NCBI RefSeq assembly: GCF_025345615.1
Contig: NZ_JAODWD010000007.1
Location: 186,001-250,000, forward strand
Reading direction: 5' to 3'
DNA length: 64,000 nt
DNA from: Mycobacterium deserti
Lineage (GTDB): Bacteria; Actinomycetota; Actinomycetes; Mycobacteriales; Mycobacteriaceae
This document shows positions 54,405-62,941 of the stretch, in pieces. Position 1 is the stretch's first letter, and the number at the start of each line of letters is the position of its first letter. Under the pieces are notes generated by a model. That model was given only the letters and a program-made list of their open reading frames with translations, was not told the origin of the DNA and ran no database searches. The position numbers were made by a program, and so were the translations under genes.

Positions 54405-55276
54405 GATTCGCCGTCGTCGCGCCCGTCGGCGCAGCAGTCACCGCGGACCCCGAATTCATGGTCGCGTTCGCGCAACACACCGAGGCATGCGGCTTCGAGT
54501 CGATCGTCGTGGTCGAACACACCGTGCTGATGTCGCGGTACACCAGCGTCTACCCCTACGACCCGTCGGGACGCGTCGAATTACCGGCCGACTGTCCGGT
54601 GCCCGACCCCCTGGACCTGTTGGCGTTCCTCGCCGGCCACACGACGCGGCTCGGCCTGGCAACCGGCGTGCTGGTCTTGCCGAATCACCATCCCGTGGTG
54701 TTGGCCAAAAGGGTGGCCACCCTCGACGCGCTCTCCGGTGGGCGACTTCGCCTCAGTGTGGGCGTTGGTTGGCTCAAAGAGGAGATCGAAGCCTGCGGAG
54801 CGGATTTCGCGAGCCGCGGCCGCAGAGCCGACGAACAAATCGCGGTGATGCGGCTGCTGTGGGAGCAGCGGGCCGACGGAGCAAGTTTTCACGGGGAATT
54901 CTTCGACTTCGACCACGCGATGTGCTATCCGAAACCGGCCCGCCGGGTGCCCATCCACATCGGCGGACACACCAGCCGGGCCGCCCGCCGGGCGGGACGA
55001 CTCGGAGACGGCCTGCAACCGTTGGGCGTCGGCGGACCCGCGCTCGAGGAGCTGGTCGCCGTGATGCGCGACGCAGCAGCCGATTCCGGGCGCGATCCAG
55101 ACGAGCTGGAGTTGTCGCTGGGGCACAGCGTTGGGAAGATCGACCGGCAACGGGCGGACAAGCTCGAGGCGCTCGGCGCGAGCCGCGTCGTGCTGGCGAT
55201 GCCACCGACGGCGTCCATCGGCGAGGCGCGCGACGTACTCTCGGCGTGTGCCCAGCGACTGGGGCTGACGCCATGA
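54401..55276 (+). CDS. LLM-class flavin/F420-dependent oxidoreductase
   Basis: 291 residues from ATG 54401. Luciferase-like barrel: MRFAVVAPVGAAVTADPEF, GVLVLPNHHPVVLAKRVATLDALSGGRLRLSVGVGWLKEEIEACGADFASRGRRADEQI, PIHIGGHTSRAARRAGRLGDGL. F420-dependent mycobacterial subgroup (TIGR03619-like) is most likely. The first codon overlaps the kinase relic by 4 bases. It is followed by the SnoaL-like gene via ATGA. Confidence 0.88.
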   Translation: MRFAVVAPVGAAVTADPEFMVAFAQHTEACGFESIVVVEHTVLMSRYTSVYPYDPSGRVELPADCPVPDPLDLLAFLAGHTTRLGLATGVLVLPNHHPVVLAKRVATLDALSGGRLRLSVGVGWLKEEIEACGADFASRGRRADEQIAVMRLLWEQRADGASFHGEFFDFDHAMCYPKPARRVPIHIGGHTSRAARRAGRLGDGLQPLGVGGPALEELVAVMRDAAADSGRDPDELELSLGHSVGKIDRQRADKLEALGASRVVLAMPPTASIGEARDVLSACAQRLGLTP

Positions 55277-55833
55277 TGCTGGCCCTGCCCGACCGGCTGG
55301 CGCTGGCCGATCTGGTGCATCTGTATGCGTCCGCGGTCGACGACCGACGTTTCGACGATGTGCTCGAATTATTCACCGAGACAGCGGAATTACGGCTCCC
55401 CGATCCACCGAAGATGCTGTATCCGGTACGGCGCCACGATGGTCGCGACGGCATCCGTACCGCCTTGGCCACACTGGCTGCGGTGACGCGCACCGAACAC
55501 GCGATCGTGGGTGAGGTGTACGCGCCCGGCGAGGACGCCGACTACGCGCTCGGCAGAATCACCTGCATCGCCCACCACTGGACAGTTGCCGGCGACCGCA
55601 TCGACGATCTGGTGTGGCATCTGCGCTACGACGACGAATACCTGCGCACCCGCGCCGGTTGGCGTATACACGGCCGCGCGTTGACCATCAACGCTATCGA
55701 GACCCGCCCCGCGCGTCGCGTTCGAGCGCATCCAGCAGTCGATCGAGCAGCGGCAGCTGACCCTTCAGCAGCTTGGACCGAGCCTCGGCAACAGAAAACC
55801 AACCCACCCGGTCGATTTCGGGAAACTCCTTGA
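55273..55833 (+). CDS. SnoaL/NTF2-like protein
   Basis: 186 residues, ATG 55273 overlapping the LLM stop. Cone fold with RLALADLVHLYASAVDDRRFDDVLELFTETAEL, the start signature of NTF2-like enzymes, and VWHLRYDDEYLRTRAGWRIHGRALTINAIE near the natural end. The last ~45 residues read through sequence antisense to the NUDIX gene and look unlike the family. Likely substrates are small hydrophobic compounds. Confidence 0.82.
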   Translation: MMLALPDRLALADLVHLYASAVDDRRFDDVLELFTETAELRLPDPPKMLYPVRRHDGRDGIRTALATLAAVTRTEHAIVGEVYAPGEDADYALGRITCIAHHWTVAGDRIDDLVWHLRYDDEYLRTRAGWRIHGRALTINAIETRPARRVRAHPAVDRAAAADPSAAWTEPRQQKTNPPGRFRETP

Positions 55834-56179
55834 ACTTTCCCGACCCTTTCGGCCACTCCAGTTCGAACGTGTTGGAGAACGTGCCTTCCAGGTCGAGGTC
55901 CCCGCGGACCGCGAACGCGGTGATCACCTTGCCGCTGGGCTGCCGCAGCGGCGCGAAGTCGATGCGGGGTCCGTCGGGAGGAATCTTGCCGAGTTCTTCT
56001 TCGAACTCGCGCACCGCGGCGCTCCACGGGTCGTCGCCCTCGGCGTACTCGCCTTTGGGGATCGACCACGCACTGTCATCTTTGCGGGCCCAGAACGGCC
56101 CGCCGGGATGACCGATGAGCACCTCGACCTGATCGTCGACGACGCGGTACAGCAGCAGTCCCGCCGATAGCTTTGGCAC
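55694..56179 (-). CDS. NUDIX hydrolase
   Basis: 161 residues. The Nudix box GEYAEGDDPWSAAVREFEEELGK fits G-x5-E-x7-R-E-U-x-E-E-x-G-U. N-terminal SAGLLLYRVVDDQVEVLIGHPGGPFWARKDDSAWSIPKG and C-terminal WFSVAEARSKLLKGQLPLLDRLLDAL complete the fold; the start resembles diadenosine polyphosphate-type hydrolases of actinobacteria. It overlaps the SnoaL-like gene tail to tail by 140 bases. Confidence 0.92.
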   Translation of the reverse strand: MPKLSAGLLLYRVVDDQVEVLIGHPGGPFWARKDDSAWSIPKGEYAEGDDPWSAAVREFEEELGKIPPDGPRIDFAPLRQPSGKVITAFAVRGDLDLEGTFSNTFELEWPKGSGKFKEFPEIDRVGWFSVAEARSKLLKGQLPLLDRLLDALERDARGGSR

Positions 56180-56211
56180 GCCATCACCTTATTGCCGCGA
56201 GTGCGGTCGGA

Positions 56212-56403
56212 TCAGTACTTGCGGTCGCCTTCACTGTCGTCGAAGAATGCCCATTCGCCGTCGTCGGACTTGACCTCCATGCGCCAACCGAGTTCGGGTT
56301 CGGCCTTCTCGTCGACGAACCAAGCGTGTGCATCGTCGGCGCTCTCGATGTCCTTGGTGTCGACTACTTCACCCTTGGGGTTCAACACTCGATACGTAGC
56401 CAT
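56212..56403 (-). CDS. Small conserved mycobacterial protein
   Basis: 63 residues (MATYRVLNPKGEVVDTKDIES, then DDAHAWF), acidic, no membrane span, no signal peptide. A regular beta-strand/helix pattern and codon use like the neighbours suggest a real gene. I do not recognise a domain. It lies 33 bases downstream of the NDH-2-like gene and 32 bases upstream of the NUDIX gene, on the same strand. Confidence 0.72.
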   Translation of the reverse strand: MATYRVLNPKGEVVDTKDIESADDAHAWFVDEKAEPELGWRMEVKSDDGEWAFFDDSEGDRKY

Positions 56404-56436
56404 GCGGATACCGATACCCGGTTGGCCGGGTTTGAA

Positions 56437-57747
56437 TCAGTCGGCTCTCGGCATCGGAATACCTTCGCTCGCGGAGAACCGCGCATCCTCGCTCGACGAC
56501 AATCCGAACGACACCACCGAGCGCTCGAAGAACACGTCGGTCAGGTACGCCAGCGCGACCGCCCACCGGTTGACGAACCGTGGGATCGCGTAGATGTGGT
56601 AGGCGCGGGTGACGACCTTGGCGGGGAATCCGGACAGCTGGACATTGAGGGGATTGGCCACGGCGTAGCGCGGTCCGAGGTCGACGACCAAGCCCATGTT
56701 GCGGTGCTTGTACGTCTTCGCCTTCCCGATACCGAGGCTGGCGGCGACGTTGCGCGCCAACACTTTCCCCTGCCGCGTCGCGTGCTGCGCGGTCGGCGGG
56801 GTGATCTTCCCCGGCTGTGTCACGTCCGGCACCGCGGCAGCGTCGCCCGCGCCGAACACGCCCGGGTAGCCGGGCACCTCCAGTTCAGTGGTCACCTTCA
56901 GCCGGCCCTTCTCGGTGGGCAGGCCGAGTTGTTCGATGAGCGGCGCTCCGGTGACACCGGTGACCCACGCGACGGTGTGGGTGCGGACCAGCGACCCGTC
57001 GCTGAGCACGACATGTTCGGCGTGCACTTCCTTGAGCGTCACCCCGAGCCGCACCTCGATGCCCCGCGATTTCAACACCCGCTGTGCGGCGGCGCCCAGC
57101 TTGTCCCCCACTTCGGGCATCACCTGATCGGCCATGTCCAGTAGCAGGAACTTCACATCCTCGGGCGCGAAGCTCATCGATTTCGCCGCTGCATCGGCCA
57201 GCGCCCGCAGTTGAACCGCCAATTCGGTGCCCGAGTACGACGCGCCTACCACCACGATCGTCCGCCGCGCCGCCGCACGGCCCTGGTCGTCGTCGACGTC
57301 GGCGAGCTCGAGTTGTTCGAGCACATGATCGCGCAGGTACAACGCCTCTGCCGTCGACTTGAGTCCCCGCGCGTGCTCAGCCAGACCTGGCACGTCGAAG
57401 AGCCGGGTCACCGACCCCGGCGTCAGCACCAAACGGTCCCACGGCAACACGCGCGCGCGTTGCTCGGGATCGACGTAGGTGACTGTGCGCGCATCGAAGT
57501 CGACACCGTCGACACGGCCGCGGATCGCCTGGACGCCCCGCAGTGTGTTCGCCAGCGGAATCGCTACGAAGCGAGCGTCCACCAGGCCTCCGGCAACGTC
57601 GGGAAGCAGTGGGGTGTACAGCATGTAGTCGACGGGCGAGATGATCGAGATGTCGACGTCGGCGTCTTGCCTCCTGAGCTTTTTGGCAAGATTGCGCGCG
57701 CATTCGAAGCCGGTGAAACCGCTGCCGACGATCACCACAGACGTCAT
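56437..57747 (-). CDS. NDH-2-like NAD(P)/FAD oxidoreductase (Rv1812c-like)
   Basis: 436 residues from ATG 57747. FAD motif TSVVIVGSGFTGFECARNLAKKL, NADH motif RRTIVVVGASYSGTELAVQLRAL, and VFGAGDAAAVPDVTQPGKITPPTAQHATRQGK at the flavin/quinone site. The end (HIYAIPRFVNRWAVALAYLTDVFFERSVVSFGL) looks like an NDH-2 membrane-binding tail. It may be a second NADH-menaquinone reductase or a sulfide-type oxidoreductase. GTG 57756 would add 3 residues. The window also holds the end of ndh at its left edge. Confidence 0.9.
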   Translation of the reverse strand: MTSVVIVGSGFTGFECARNLAKKLRRQDADVDISIISPVDYMLYTPLLPDVAGGLVDARFVAIPLANTLRGVQAIRGRVDGVDFDARTVTYVDPEQRARVLPWDRLVLTPGSVTRLFDVPGLAEHARGLKSTAEALYLRDHVLEQLELADVDDDQGRAAARRTIVVVGASYSGTELAVQLRALADAAAKSMSFAPEDVKFLLLDMADQVMPEVGDKLGAAAQRVLKSRGIEVRLGVTLKEVHAEHVVLSDGSLVRTHTVAWVTGVTGAPLIEQLGLPTEKGRLKVTTELEVPGYPGVFGAGDAAAVPDVTQPGKITPPTAQHATRQGKVLARNVAASLGIGKAKTYKHRNMGLVVDLGPRYAVANPLNVQLSGFPAKVVTRAYHIYAIPRFVNRWAVALAYLTDVFFERSVVSFGLSSSEDARFSASEGIPMPRAD

Positions 57748-57794
57748 CGCCCCCACTGTACGGAAGGCACTCTGTCCAGTGGATGCTTGCAGTT

Positions 57795-58607
57795 ATGACG
57801 CGCTCGCGATCGCTGCGCCTGCTCGACCCGTTGCGGGCCCTCGAGGTGCTGACTGCGTTGTGGTCGACAGCCGCGGTCGCCCCGATCAGCAGCGGCGCCG
57901 CCGCCGCCTACCGGACGTTGTTCATCACGGTGCGGCGCCTGGTAGCCGGCCGGCGACTGGCGATTCGCCTCGACGAAGGCGAGTTGACACTCACCGTCAC
58001 CGAATTCGATTCCCGGCTCGATATCCGCGGGCTCTCGGTGGGACAACTCACCGACGTCCGCCTCGCCGCCCGCGACATTCGATGGAATGACAGCGTCTTC
58101 AACCACGCCACGGCCGTACTGCACAACCTGCACATCAGGCCCGCTGCGCCTCCGGTGGTGGTGGCCGCGCCGGTGGACCTGACGCTCGAGGTGCCCGCCG
58201 CAGCGCTCGACGACTTGTTCCGATGGGCCGCGCCCCGGCTCTCCGGCGAGGTCGCCGACGACGGAATCGCCCGCTTGCGGCTGGCGCGCAGACCGCGGAT
58301 GGGACACCTCGAGGTCGACGCCCGCCTCGACGGTTCGACGTTACGGCTCACACCGAACGGCATCGTCCTCGGCCGGTCGCGGTGGCGGCTTCCCGCGCAC
58401 ACTCCCGCGTATCGGGTTCAGTTGCCCGAGTTGCCGCACGGCCTGCGGCTCACCGAGGTCGAGTTCGCTCCTAAAGTGGTGCGGCTGTCGGGCACTTTGC
58501 CCGAGTGGCGGATGGCAATGCCGCGCACCCGTCTCGAGGAAATTCTCAACCAACTCAGCGCGGTCGGGGTGCCGCTCAATCTCACCCGGCTGCCTCGTTT
58601 GCTCTAG
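57795..58607 (+). CDS. Conserved hypothetical protein, possibly LmeA/DUF2993-like
   Basis: 270 residues from ATG 57795 (57783 is an alternative). No signal peptide is clear. Repeating strands (RLDEGELTLTVTEFDSRLDIRGLSVGQLTDVRLAARDIRW, DLTLEVPAAALDDLF) have the bulky hydrophobic/charged alternation of the DUF2993 lipid-binding-like fold. I call this tentatively. It is divergent from the NDH-2-like gene with 47 bases between starts. Confidence 0.65.
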   Translation: MTRSRSLRLLDPLRALEVLTALWSTAAVAPISSGAAAAYRTLFITVRRLVAGRRLAIRLDEGELTLTVTEFDSRLDIRGLSVGQLTDVRLAARDIRWNDSVFNHATAVLHNLHIRPAAPPVVVAAPVDLTLEVPAAALDDLFRWAAPRLSGEVADDGIARLRLARRPRMGHLEVDARLDGSTLRLTPNGIVLGRSRWRLPAHTPAYRVQLPELPHGLRLTEVEFAPKVVRLSGTLPEWRMAMPRTRLEEILNQLSAVGVPLNLTRLPRLL

Positions 58608-58623
58608 CAACAGGGCGGCCAAC

Positions 58624-58668
58624 CTGGCAGGCGCCTGATCCTGCCAGCGGGCGATCAATTCCTGCCAG
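58624..58668. promoter_or_regulatory. Three CTGGCAG/CTGCCAG half-sites upstream of a secreted protein gene
   Basis: CTGGCAG at 58624-58630, then CTGCCAG at 58641-58647 and 58662-58668. The last two are inside identical 12-mers TCCTGCCAGCGG spaced 21 bases apart, about two helical turns. They fill the intergenic region before the secreted protein at 58798. Confidence 0.35.
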
Positions 58669-58797
58669 CGGAATGAAACCGCGGCGCGGCCGGTTAAACG
58701 GGTCAGACCGGCACGAATGCCAAGACAGCCGGAGAAGTAGACGTCCGAACCGCGTCATTCGCTCCACGGCTCGACGAAGTGAAAGAAGGCGAAGAAC

Positions 58798-59115
58798 ATG
58801 AAGAAGTTCGGATTTGCCACCATCGGCACCGCGGCCGTCGGCGGGGTGGCCGCAGCGATCATCGGACTGGCCGCACCGGCGTTGGCCGCGCCGTCAGGCC
58901 CCGACAACGCGCAGCAGACGATCGGCCAGCTGAAGTCGCAGGGTTACACCGTGATCGTCAACCGCCTCGGCAACGCCCCGCTGGATCAGGCCGAGGTCGT
59001 AGCCGTCCGGCCCGGACAGACGTACACCCACCTGGACGCCGGCGCTCCGATCATCGGCGGCAACGACAACTACACCACGGTGCGGGACCGGGTCGTCTAC
59101 GTAGACGTCAGGTAA
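58798..59115 (+). CDS. Small secreted mycobacterial protein
   Basis: 105 residues. Signal peptide (MKKFGFATIGTAAVGGVAAA..., cut near ALAA-PSG). The mature part begins PDNAQQTIGQLKSQGYTVIVNRLGN and continues LDQAEVVAVRPGQTYTH and VYVDVR, the small DUF-type fold common in mycobacterial secretomes. It shares the LKSQG core with the exported protein at 50287. Function unknown. Followed by a strong terminator. Confidence 0.85.
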   Translation: MKKFGFATIGTAAVGGVAAAIIGLAAPALAAPSGPDNAQQTIGQLKSQGYTVIVNRLGNAPLDQAEVVAVRPGQTYTHLDAGAPIIGGNDNYTTVRDRVVYVDVR

Positions 59116-59129
59116 CCAACGACGCACGC

Positions 59130-59160
59130 GGAGGGGCATCCGATCGGGTGCCCCTCCTTT
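59130..59160 (+). terminator. Intrinsic terminator
   Basis: GGAGGGGCA (59130-59138) pairs with TGCCCCTCC (59149-59157), the loop contains another small CCGATCGG palindrome, and TTT follows. It ends the secreted protein transcript. Confidence 0.88.
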
Positions 59161-59230
59161 CGTGTGTCGATGCCGTCTCGAGGCGCATGGGTCACGGGTG
59201 CAGAACGCTCTTCGCCGTTACAGTGCCGGT

Positions 59231-59998
59231 GTGCACCGTTATTCGCGATATGTCGCCATCGGCGACAGCCAGACCGAGGGTCTGTGGGACGGCAACGACT
59301 CCACCGGCCTCGTCGGGTTCGCCGACCGACTTGCTGCCCTCCTCGACGCCCATCACCCCGGCCTGGAGTACGCCAACCTCGCGGTGCGCGGTAGGCGGAT
59401 ACTCGACCTGCTCGTCGAGCAACTGCCGTTGGCGCTGGCGATGCGTCCGGACCTCATAACCGTCTGCATCGGGATGAATGACGTCACCCGGCCAGGGCCG
59501 TACTTCGATCGTGCGCTCGCCGACCTGGACACCCTGCACGGCAGGCTGGCCGAGTCCGGTGCCACCGTGGTGACGACGACCTTCCCCGACCTCACCCAGA
59601 TCCTGCCGGTCGGTCGTGTCATCGCGTCCCGGGTGTTGCGGATCAACGAAGAGATCCGGGCAGCCGCGCAGCGGCATGATTTCCGGCTCGTCGACCTCTA
59701 CGGCGCGCCGTCGATGGCGGACCCGCAGACCTGGAGCCCCGACCGCGTGCACGGATCCACGCAGGGGCACATCCTGTTCGCCGCTGCCGCCGCTGAAGCG
59801 CTCGACCTGCCTGGCAGCAGCCACGACTGGGCACAGCCCGAGGGCATGCGTCGATCGTCGATCCGGGCGCGTGCGCACTCTCAGGTGCTGTGGACCAACA
59901 ACCTGCTGATGCCGTGGCTGTGGCGCAGTGTCCGCGGACGATCCGAGGGCGACGGAAGAGGACCCAAGCGTCCTCGACTCACGCGGGTGCCGGTCTAG
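59231..59998 (+). CDS. SGNH/GDSL-type esterase
   Basis: 255 residues from GTG 59231. Block I YVAIGDSQTEGLWDG with the catalytic serine, block II with NLAVRG, block III GMNDVTRP and block V SPDRVHGSTQGHILFA with the catalytic Asp-His pair. No signal peptide, so intracellular. A lipase/esterase on small acyl groups is likely. It overlaps the DUF732 gene end to end by 4 bases. Confidence 0.9.
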   Translation: MHRYSRYVAIGDSQTEGLWDGNDSTGLVGFADRLAALLDAHHPGLEYANLAVRGRRILDLLVEQLPLALAMRPDLITVCIGMNDVTRPGPYFDRALADLDTLHGRLAESGATVVTTTFPDLTQILPVGRVIASRVLRINEEIRAAAQRHDFRLVDLYGAPSMADPQTWSPDRVHGSTQGHILFAAAAAEALDLPGSSHDWAQPEGMRRSSIRARAHSQVLWTNNLLMPWLWRSVRGRSEGDGRGPKRPRLTRVPV

Positions 59999-60369
59999 AG
60001 GCCGAACAGTGACAGCGGGATCGGTGACTGACCGCTGCCGATGGACGACATCACCGTCGGGCAGAACATCGAGACGGCGATGCCGGTGAACATCGTTGCC
60101 GGACCAAGCGACATGCCGCCTGTGTCTGCCACTTTGGCCGCGACGTCGGCGGCCGTCTGACCGGGCTCCGAGAGCATCGGGCAGACCTGCTGGCCGAGCG
60201 AGACGGCGCTCGACGGATCGCCCATGACGACACCAGCCTCGGTCACGGCGTTGAGAAACGCGTCGTCGACCGGGTTGGCGGGGTCGGCTTGCGCGGGGGC
60301 GACGGTAACCGCCGCCGCGGTGAGAAACGCGGCGGACAGCGCCGTCGTCGAACCAAGTTTGCGGAGCAC
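59995..60369 (-). CDS. DUF732 secreted protein
   Basis: 124 residues from GTG 60369. The signal peptide LRKLGSTTALSAAFLTAAAVTVAPAQA is probably cleaved before DPANPVDDAFLNAVTEAGVVMGDPSSAVSLGQQVC, which is the mycobacterial DUF732 signature with two conserved cysteines (QQVCPML, MFCPTV). Rv1810-like. Function unknown. The longer upstream frame to 60432 lacks a good start. Confidence 0.87.
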   Translation of the reverse strand: MLRKLGSTTALSAAFLTAAAVTVAPAQADPANPVDDAFLNAVTEAGVVMGDPSSAVSLGQQVCPMLSEPGQTAADVAAKVADTGGMSLGPATMFTGIAVSMFCPTVMSSIGSGQSPIPLSLFGL

Positions 60370-60416
60370 CGGCAAATCGTACGTGGTGCGGGCGCCAACG
60401 CCGCGTCGGGACCGGG

Positions 60417-60980
60417 TCAGACGCCCGTCCACGTGCTGTCGATCATGGCGGCCACGTCTATGACCTTGGCTTTCTGCGCCTCTGGGCTGTCGATCTCGCC
60501 GGTGACATGAGCTGCGATGAAGCGCCGGACCTCGGCGTCTATGCCGCCGAGCACCCGCACCACCTCCCCACGCAAGGACTTGGAGGTGACGTGGATGGTG
60601 ATGTCGGAAGCGCGCGGTTTCTCGACGTCGAGGATGAGCAGCAGCGGCGCGGCGGCCCGCGCCGTGGCACTCAACGCGATCTCGCCGAACACCATGAACT
60701 TGGGCTTGTCGATCCGCAGGTCGACGACCATGTCGATCTCGAGAGGGATCCGGATCGCGAAGGTGATCATGTCACCGACGTCGCGTGTCGCCCGAGGCTC
60801 CAAAATCCGCACCTTCGCGGTCACCTTGGCGATCTTGCCGGGCCCCTGGCCCATCGGGCCCATCTCGAACGCATCGCCGGCGATCTCGCCAATGGCGCCG
60901 CCGACGCGGTCTTCGGTCACCGCGGTCTCGAAGAATCTGCGGCCGAACTCTTCGTAAGTCATCTGGTCATCGACGTGCAT
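60417..60980 (-). CDS. Conserved mycobacterial protein, function unknown
   Basis: 187 residues, MHVDDQMTYEEFGRRFFETAV. Central RIPLEIDMVVDLRIDKPKFMVFGEIALSATARAAAPLLLILDVEKPRASDITIHV looks like a beta-sheet hydrophobic pocket. No signal peptide, membrane span or catalytic motif is evident. Codon use matches the neighbours. It is on the same strand as DUF732 with a 47-base gap to the proposed start of that gene. Confidence 0.78.
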   Translation of the reverse strand: MHVDDQMTYEEFGRRFFETAVTEDRVGGAIGEIAGDAFEMGPMGQGPGKIAKVTAKVRILEPRATRDVGDMITFAIRIPLEIDMVVDLRIDKPKFMVFGEIALSATARAAAPLLLILDVEKPRASDITIHVTSKSLRGEVVRVLGGIDAEVRRFIAAHVTGEIDSPEAQKAKVIDVAAMIDSTWTGV

Positions 60981-61045
60981 GATGGCCTAACCGTCTCACG
61001 TCGGCACCGTCCACCGGTGCGACGCGCCCGAATCGAGACACGCTG

Positions 61046-61246
61046 TCAGTGGCCGCCCTGTTCGCTCCGGGCTTCCGCTCCCGTCTCGCCGGAGTCGATG
61101 GAGTCGTCGGAGAAGGTGCGCCCGACGTAGCTACCGTCGTCGGAGTCTTCTTTTCCTGCTCGCGACCCGGCTACCTTGCCGTCGTCCTCGACGCCCTGCT
61201 CGCTGTCGTCGTTGTCACCGTTGTCTCCTGGACTCATGGGGTTCAT
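61046..61246 (-). CDS. Small acidic protein, likely disordered
   Basis: 66 residues, MNPMSPGDNGDNDDSEQGVEDD and so on, about one third Asp/Glu and no hydrophobic core, so probably intrinsically disordered. The start has no strong ribosome site. A plus-strand frame (61049-61651) covers the same DNA but looks like a shadow. The call is tentative. Confidence 0.5.
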   Translation of the reverse strand: MNPMSPGDNGDNDDSEQGVEDDGKVAGSRAGKEDSDDGSYVGRTFSDDSIDSGETGAEARSEQGGH

Positions 61247-61291
61247 CTACCCGCTGCCGAGGTGCTCAAACTGAGCGTCCGATCGCCGCGG

Positions 61292-62089
61292 TCACCGCTG
61301 CTCGGAGAAGTAACGAATCCTTCTGATTGCGAACGGTTTCGAGTCCACCTCGGCAGTCAACACGTCGCGACCGGTGTCGCGCTCGAGTGCGACGGCGATG
61401 TGGTATCCGGAGGCGATCAGCTTGCGCGGGCGCGAATCGGACAGCCGCGACAGCAGGTCGGAAGTCGACAGCGGGGTGTCGTCGCCGGAGGTGATTCGCG
61501 CACCCTTACCGAGCCACCGACGCACCGCCACCTCGTCACCGATGCGCGCGTCGTCGAGAAATCTGCCGAACTGCCGCTTGCCGTCCGCGCCCGTCCCGCG
61601 GAAGCCGTTGAGGAAGCCGAGCGTGCCGATCAAACCCTGGTTGGTCAGTAGTGCTCTGGACAGTTGCAGGCCGGCGGGCACGCCCTTGACGCCCCCGCGC
61701 AGGAACTGGCCCACCATCGACGGAAGTTCCCAGAACGCCGTCAGGGCCGCGATTTTCACTTCTTCACCGCTGCGCTGCAGGTCGTATCGGATGTAGATCG
61801 GCACACGCAGCATGATGGAGCCGAGCGCCGCCTGTAGTACGCCGTCGCGGACGACTGTTTCACCCGAGACGATGTCGGTGTCGGGCAGGTAGGCAACGTC
61901 GCGCGGCCCGATGAACGTGTCGAAGAAGCGTCCGATCGCCGCGTGTCCCCGATGCGGCGAAGAACCGACCGGGTCCTGAACCTGCCCGTCCGGGGTGAAC
62001 AAACCGACCCAACCGCGACGGTCACGCGCAGCCGCAGCTGCGGGCGACCGCTCGACGGCCGCGAGCGCGTCCGCGCGTGTAATCGGCAT
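61292..62089 (-). CDS. SnoaL/ketosteroid-isomerase-like protein
   Basis: 265 residues: MPITRADALAAVERSPAAAAARDRRGWVGLFTPDGQVQDPVGSSPHRGHAAIGRFFDTFIG is a nuclear-transport-factor-2-like N-terminus. A hydrophobic helical middle (ALTAFWELPSMVGQFLRGGVKGVPAGLQLSRAL) and C-terminal strands follow. It resembles the mycobacterial ketosteroid isomerase-like proteins of unknown substrate. Not linked to an obvious operon. Confidence 0.82.
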   Translation of the reverse strand: MPITRADALAAVERSPAAAAARDRRGWVGLFTPDGQVQDPVGSSPHRGHAAIGRFFDTFIGPRDVAYLPDTDIVSGETVVRDGVLQAALGSIMLRVPIYIRYDLQRSGEEVKIAALTAFWELPSMVGQFLRGGVKGVPAGLQLSRALLTNQGLIGTLGFLNGFRGTGADGKRQFGRFLDDARIGDEVAVRRWLGKGARITSGDDTPLSTSDLLSRLSDSRPRKLIASGYHIAVALERDTGRDVLTAEVDSKPFAIRRIRYFSEQR

Positions 62090-62196
62090 AAGGGCGTCCT
62101 ACCACGCCGGTCGGTCCCAGTCGACTACCGCGGCATCTGCGGGCACACTGGAAGTACCGCCGTGCAGCATTGCAGGGCTTTCGAGGAGGAACCGCC

Positions 62197-62610
62197 ATGA
62201 GCAGCAACGGGCCTTTCGGGTTCGACCCCGAGGATTTCGACCGCGTCGTCCGCGAGGCCGGCGAGGGACTGCGCGAGGCTCTCGACGGAGTGGGCAAGCT
62301 CCTCGGCACGTCGGGTGAACGGGCGGGCTGGGCGAATCTGGTCGACGAGTTCACCCGGCACTCGCGGCCTAAGCGGGAGCCCGAGACCGCCGGGGAAACG
62401 GGCGACGGGGTGTGGGCCATCTACACCGTCGACGACGACGGCGGCGCCCACATCGAGCAGGTGTACCCGACCGAGCTCGACGCTTTGCGTGCCAACAAGA
62501 ACAACACCGATCCGACCCGCAGGGTGCGGTTCCTGCCGTACGGCATCGCGGTCAGCGTGCTCGACGCGCCCGAGTCGTCGTCGGAGCCGCCCTCCGACAC
62601 CGCTAGCTGA
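62197..62610 (+). CDS. Small conserved protein with acidic N-terminal region
   Basis: 137 residues from ATG 62197, preceded by GAGGAGGA. The N-terminal FDPEDFDRVVREAGEGLREALDGVGKLL looks helical and the C-terminus has VWAIYTVDDDGGAHIEQVYPTELDALRANKNNTDPTRRVRFLPYGIAVSVL, a compact mixed domain conserved in actinobacteria. Not recognised as an enzyme. Overlaps the SRPBCC gene by 8 bases tail to tail. Confidence 0.82.
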   Translation: MSSNGPFGFDPEDFDRVVREAGEGLREALDGVGKLLGTSGERAGWANLVDEFTRHSRPKREPETAGETGDGVWAIYTVDDDGGAHIEQVYPTELDALRANKNNTDPTRRVRFLPYGIAVSVLDAPESSSEPPSDTAS

Positions 62611-62941
62611 ACCGCCGCCGGATTCCGGCCAGCATCGTCTTGTGCGCCTCGACGGCCTCGCGTCGGGTGAGCGCGGGCAGCGGGCCTGGCGCGTCGATCG
62701 TCAACCGTTCGGTGGTCTGCGTGCCGGTTCCGGCCGGGGCGAACGTCACCGTGGCGGACAACCGCACGCGAGGAAACTGGCGCGCCTCCGCCTCGACATC
62801 GCCCTCCCACGGCACAGTCATTCGAGCCACGTAGCGAGTCCGTATCGTCAACGGGCCCAGCGGTATCCGGTCAGTCACGCGATAGGTCTGCCGGTAGCCG
62901 CCGGGCGTTTCGGTCCGTGACAACGAGCGCACCGACAGCAC
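62603..62941 (-). CDS. SRPBCC family protein with unclear 5' end
   Basis: 112 residues if it begins at GTG 62941 (MLSVRSLSRTETPGGYRQTYRVTDRIPLG). The same frame continues upstream to 63076 and encodes HEEVPAPPREVRAFYVDLDN and IRAVHPLV, exactly the missing first strand and helix of an SRPBCC domain, but contains no ATG, GTG or TTG there. A CTG at 63056 is possible. One extra T after the out-of-frame ATG at 63030 could instead have shifted the start (M-S-H-E-E-V). Either the start is unusual or the gene is damaged. Confidence 0.65.
   Translation of the reverse strand: MLSVRSLSRTETPGGYRQTYRVTDRIPLGPLTIRTRYVARMTVPWEGDVEAEARQFPRVRLSATVTFAPAGTGTQTTERLTIDAPGPLPALTRREAVEAHKTMLAGIRRRFS

Noticed and set aside
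54178..55272. Upstream part of the 551-codon frame ending at 55833
   Set aside because: It is a shadow of the kinase relic and luciferase-like gene. Only the part from 55273 (SnoaL-like) looks real.
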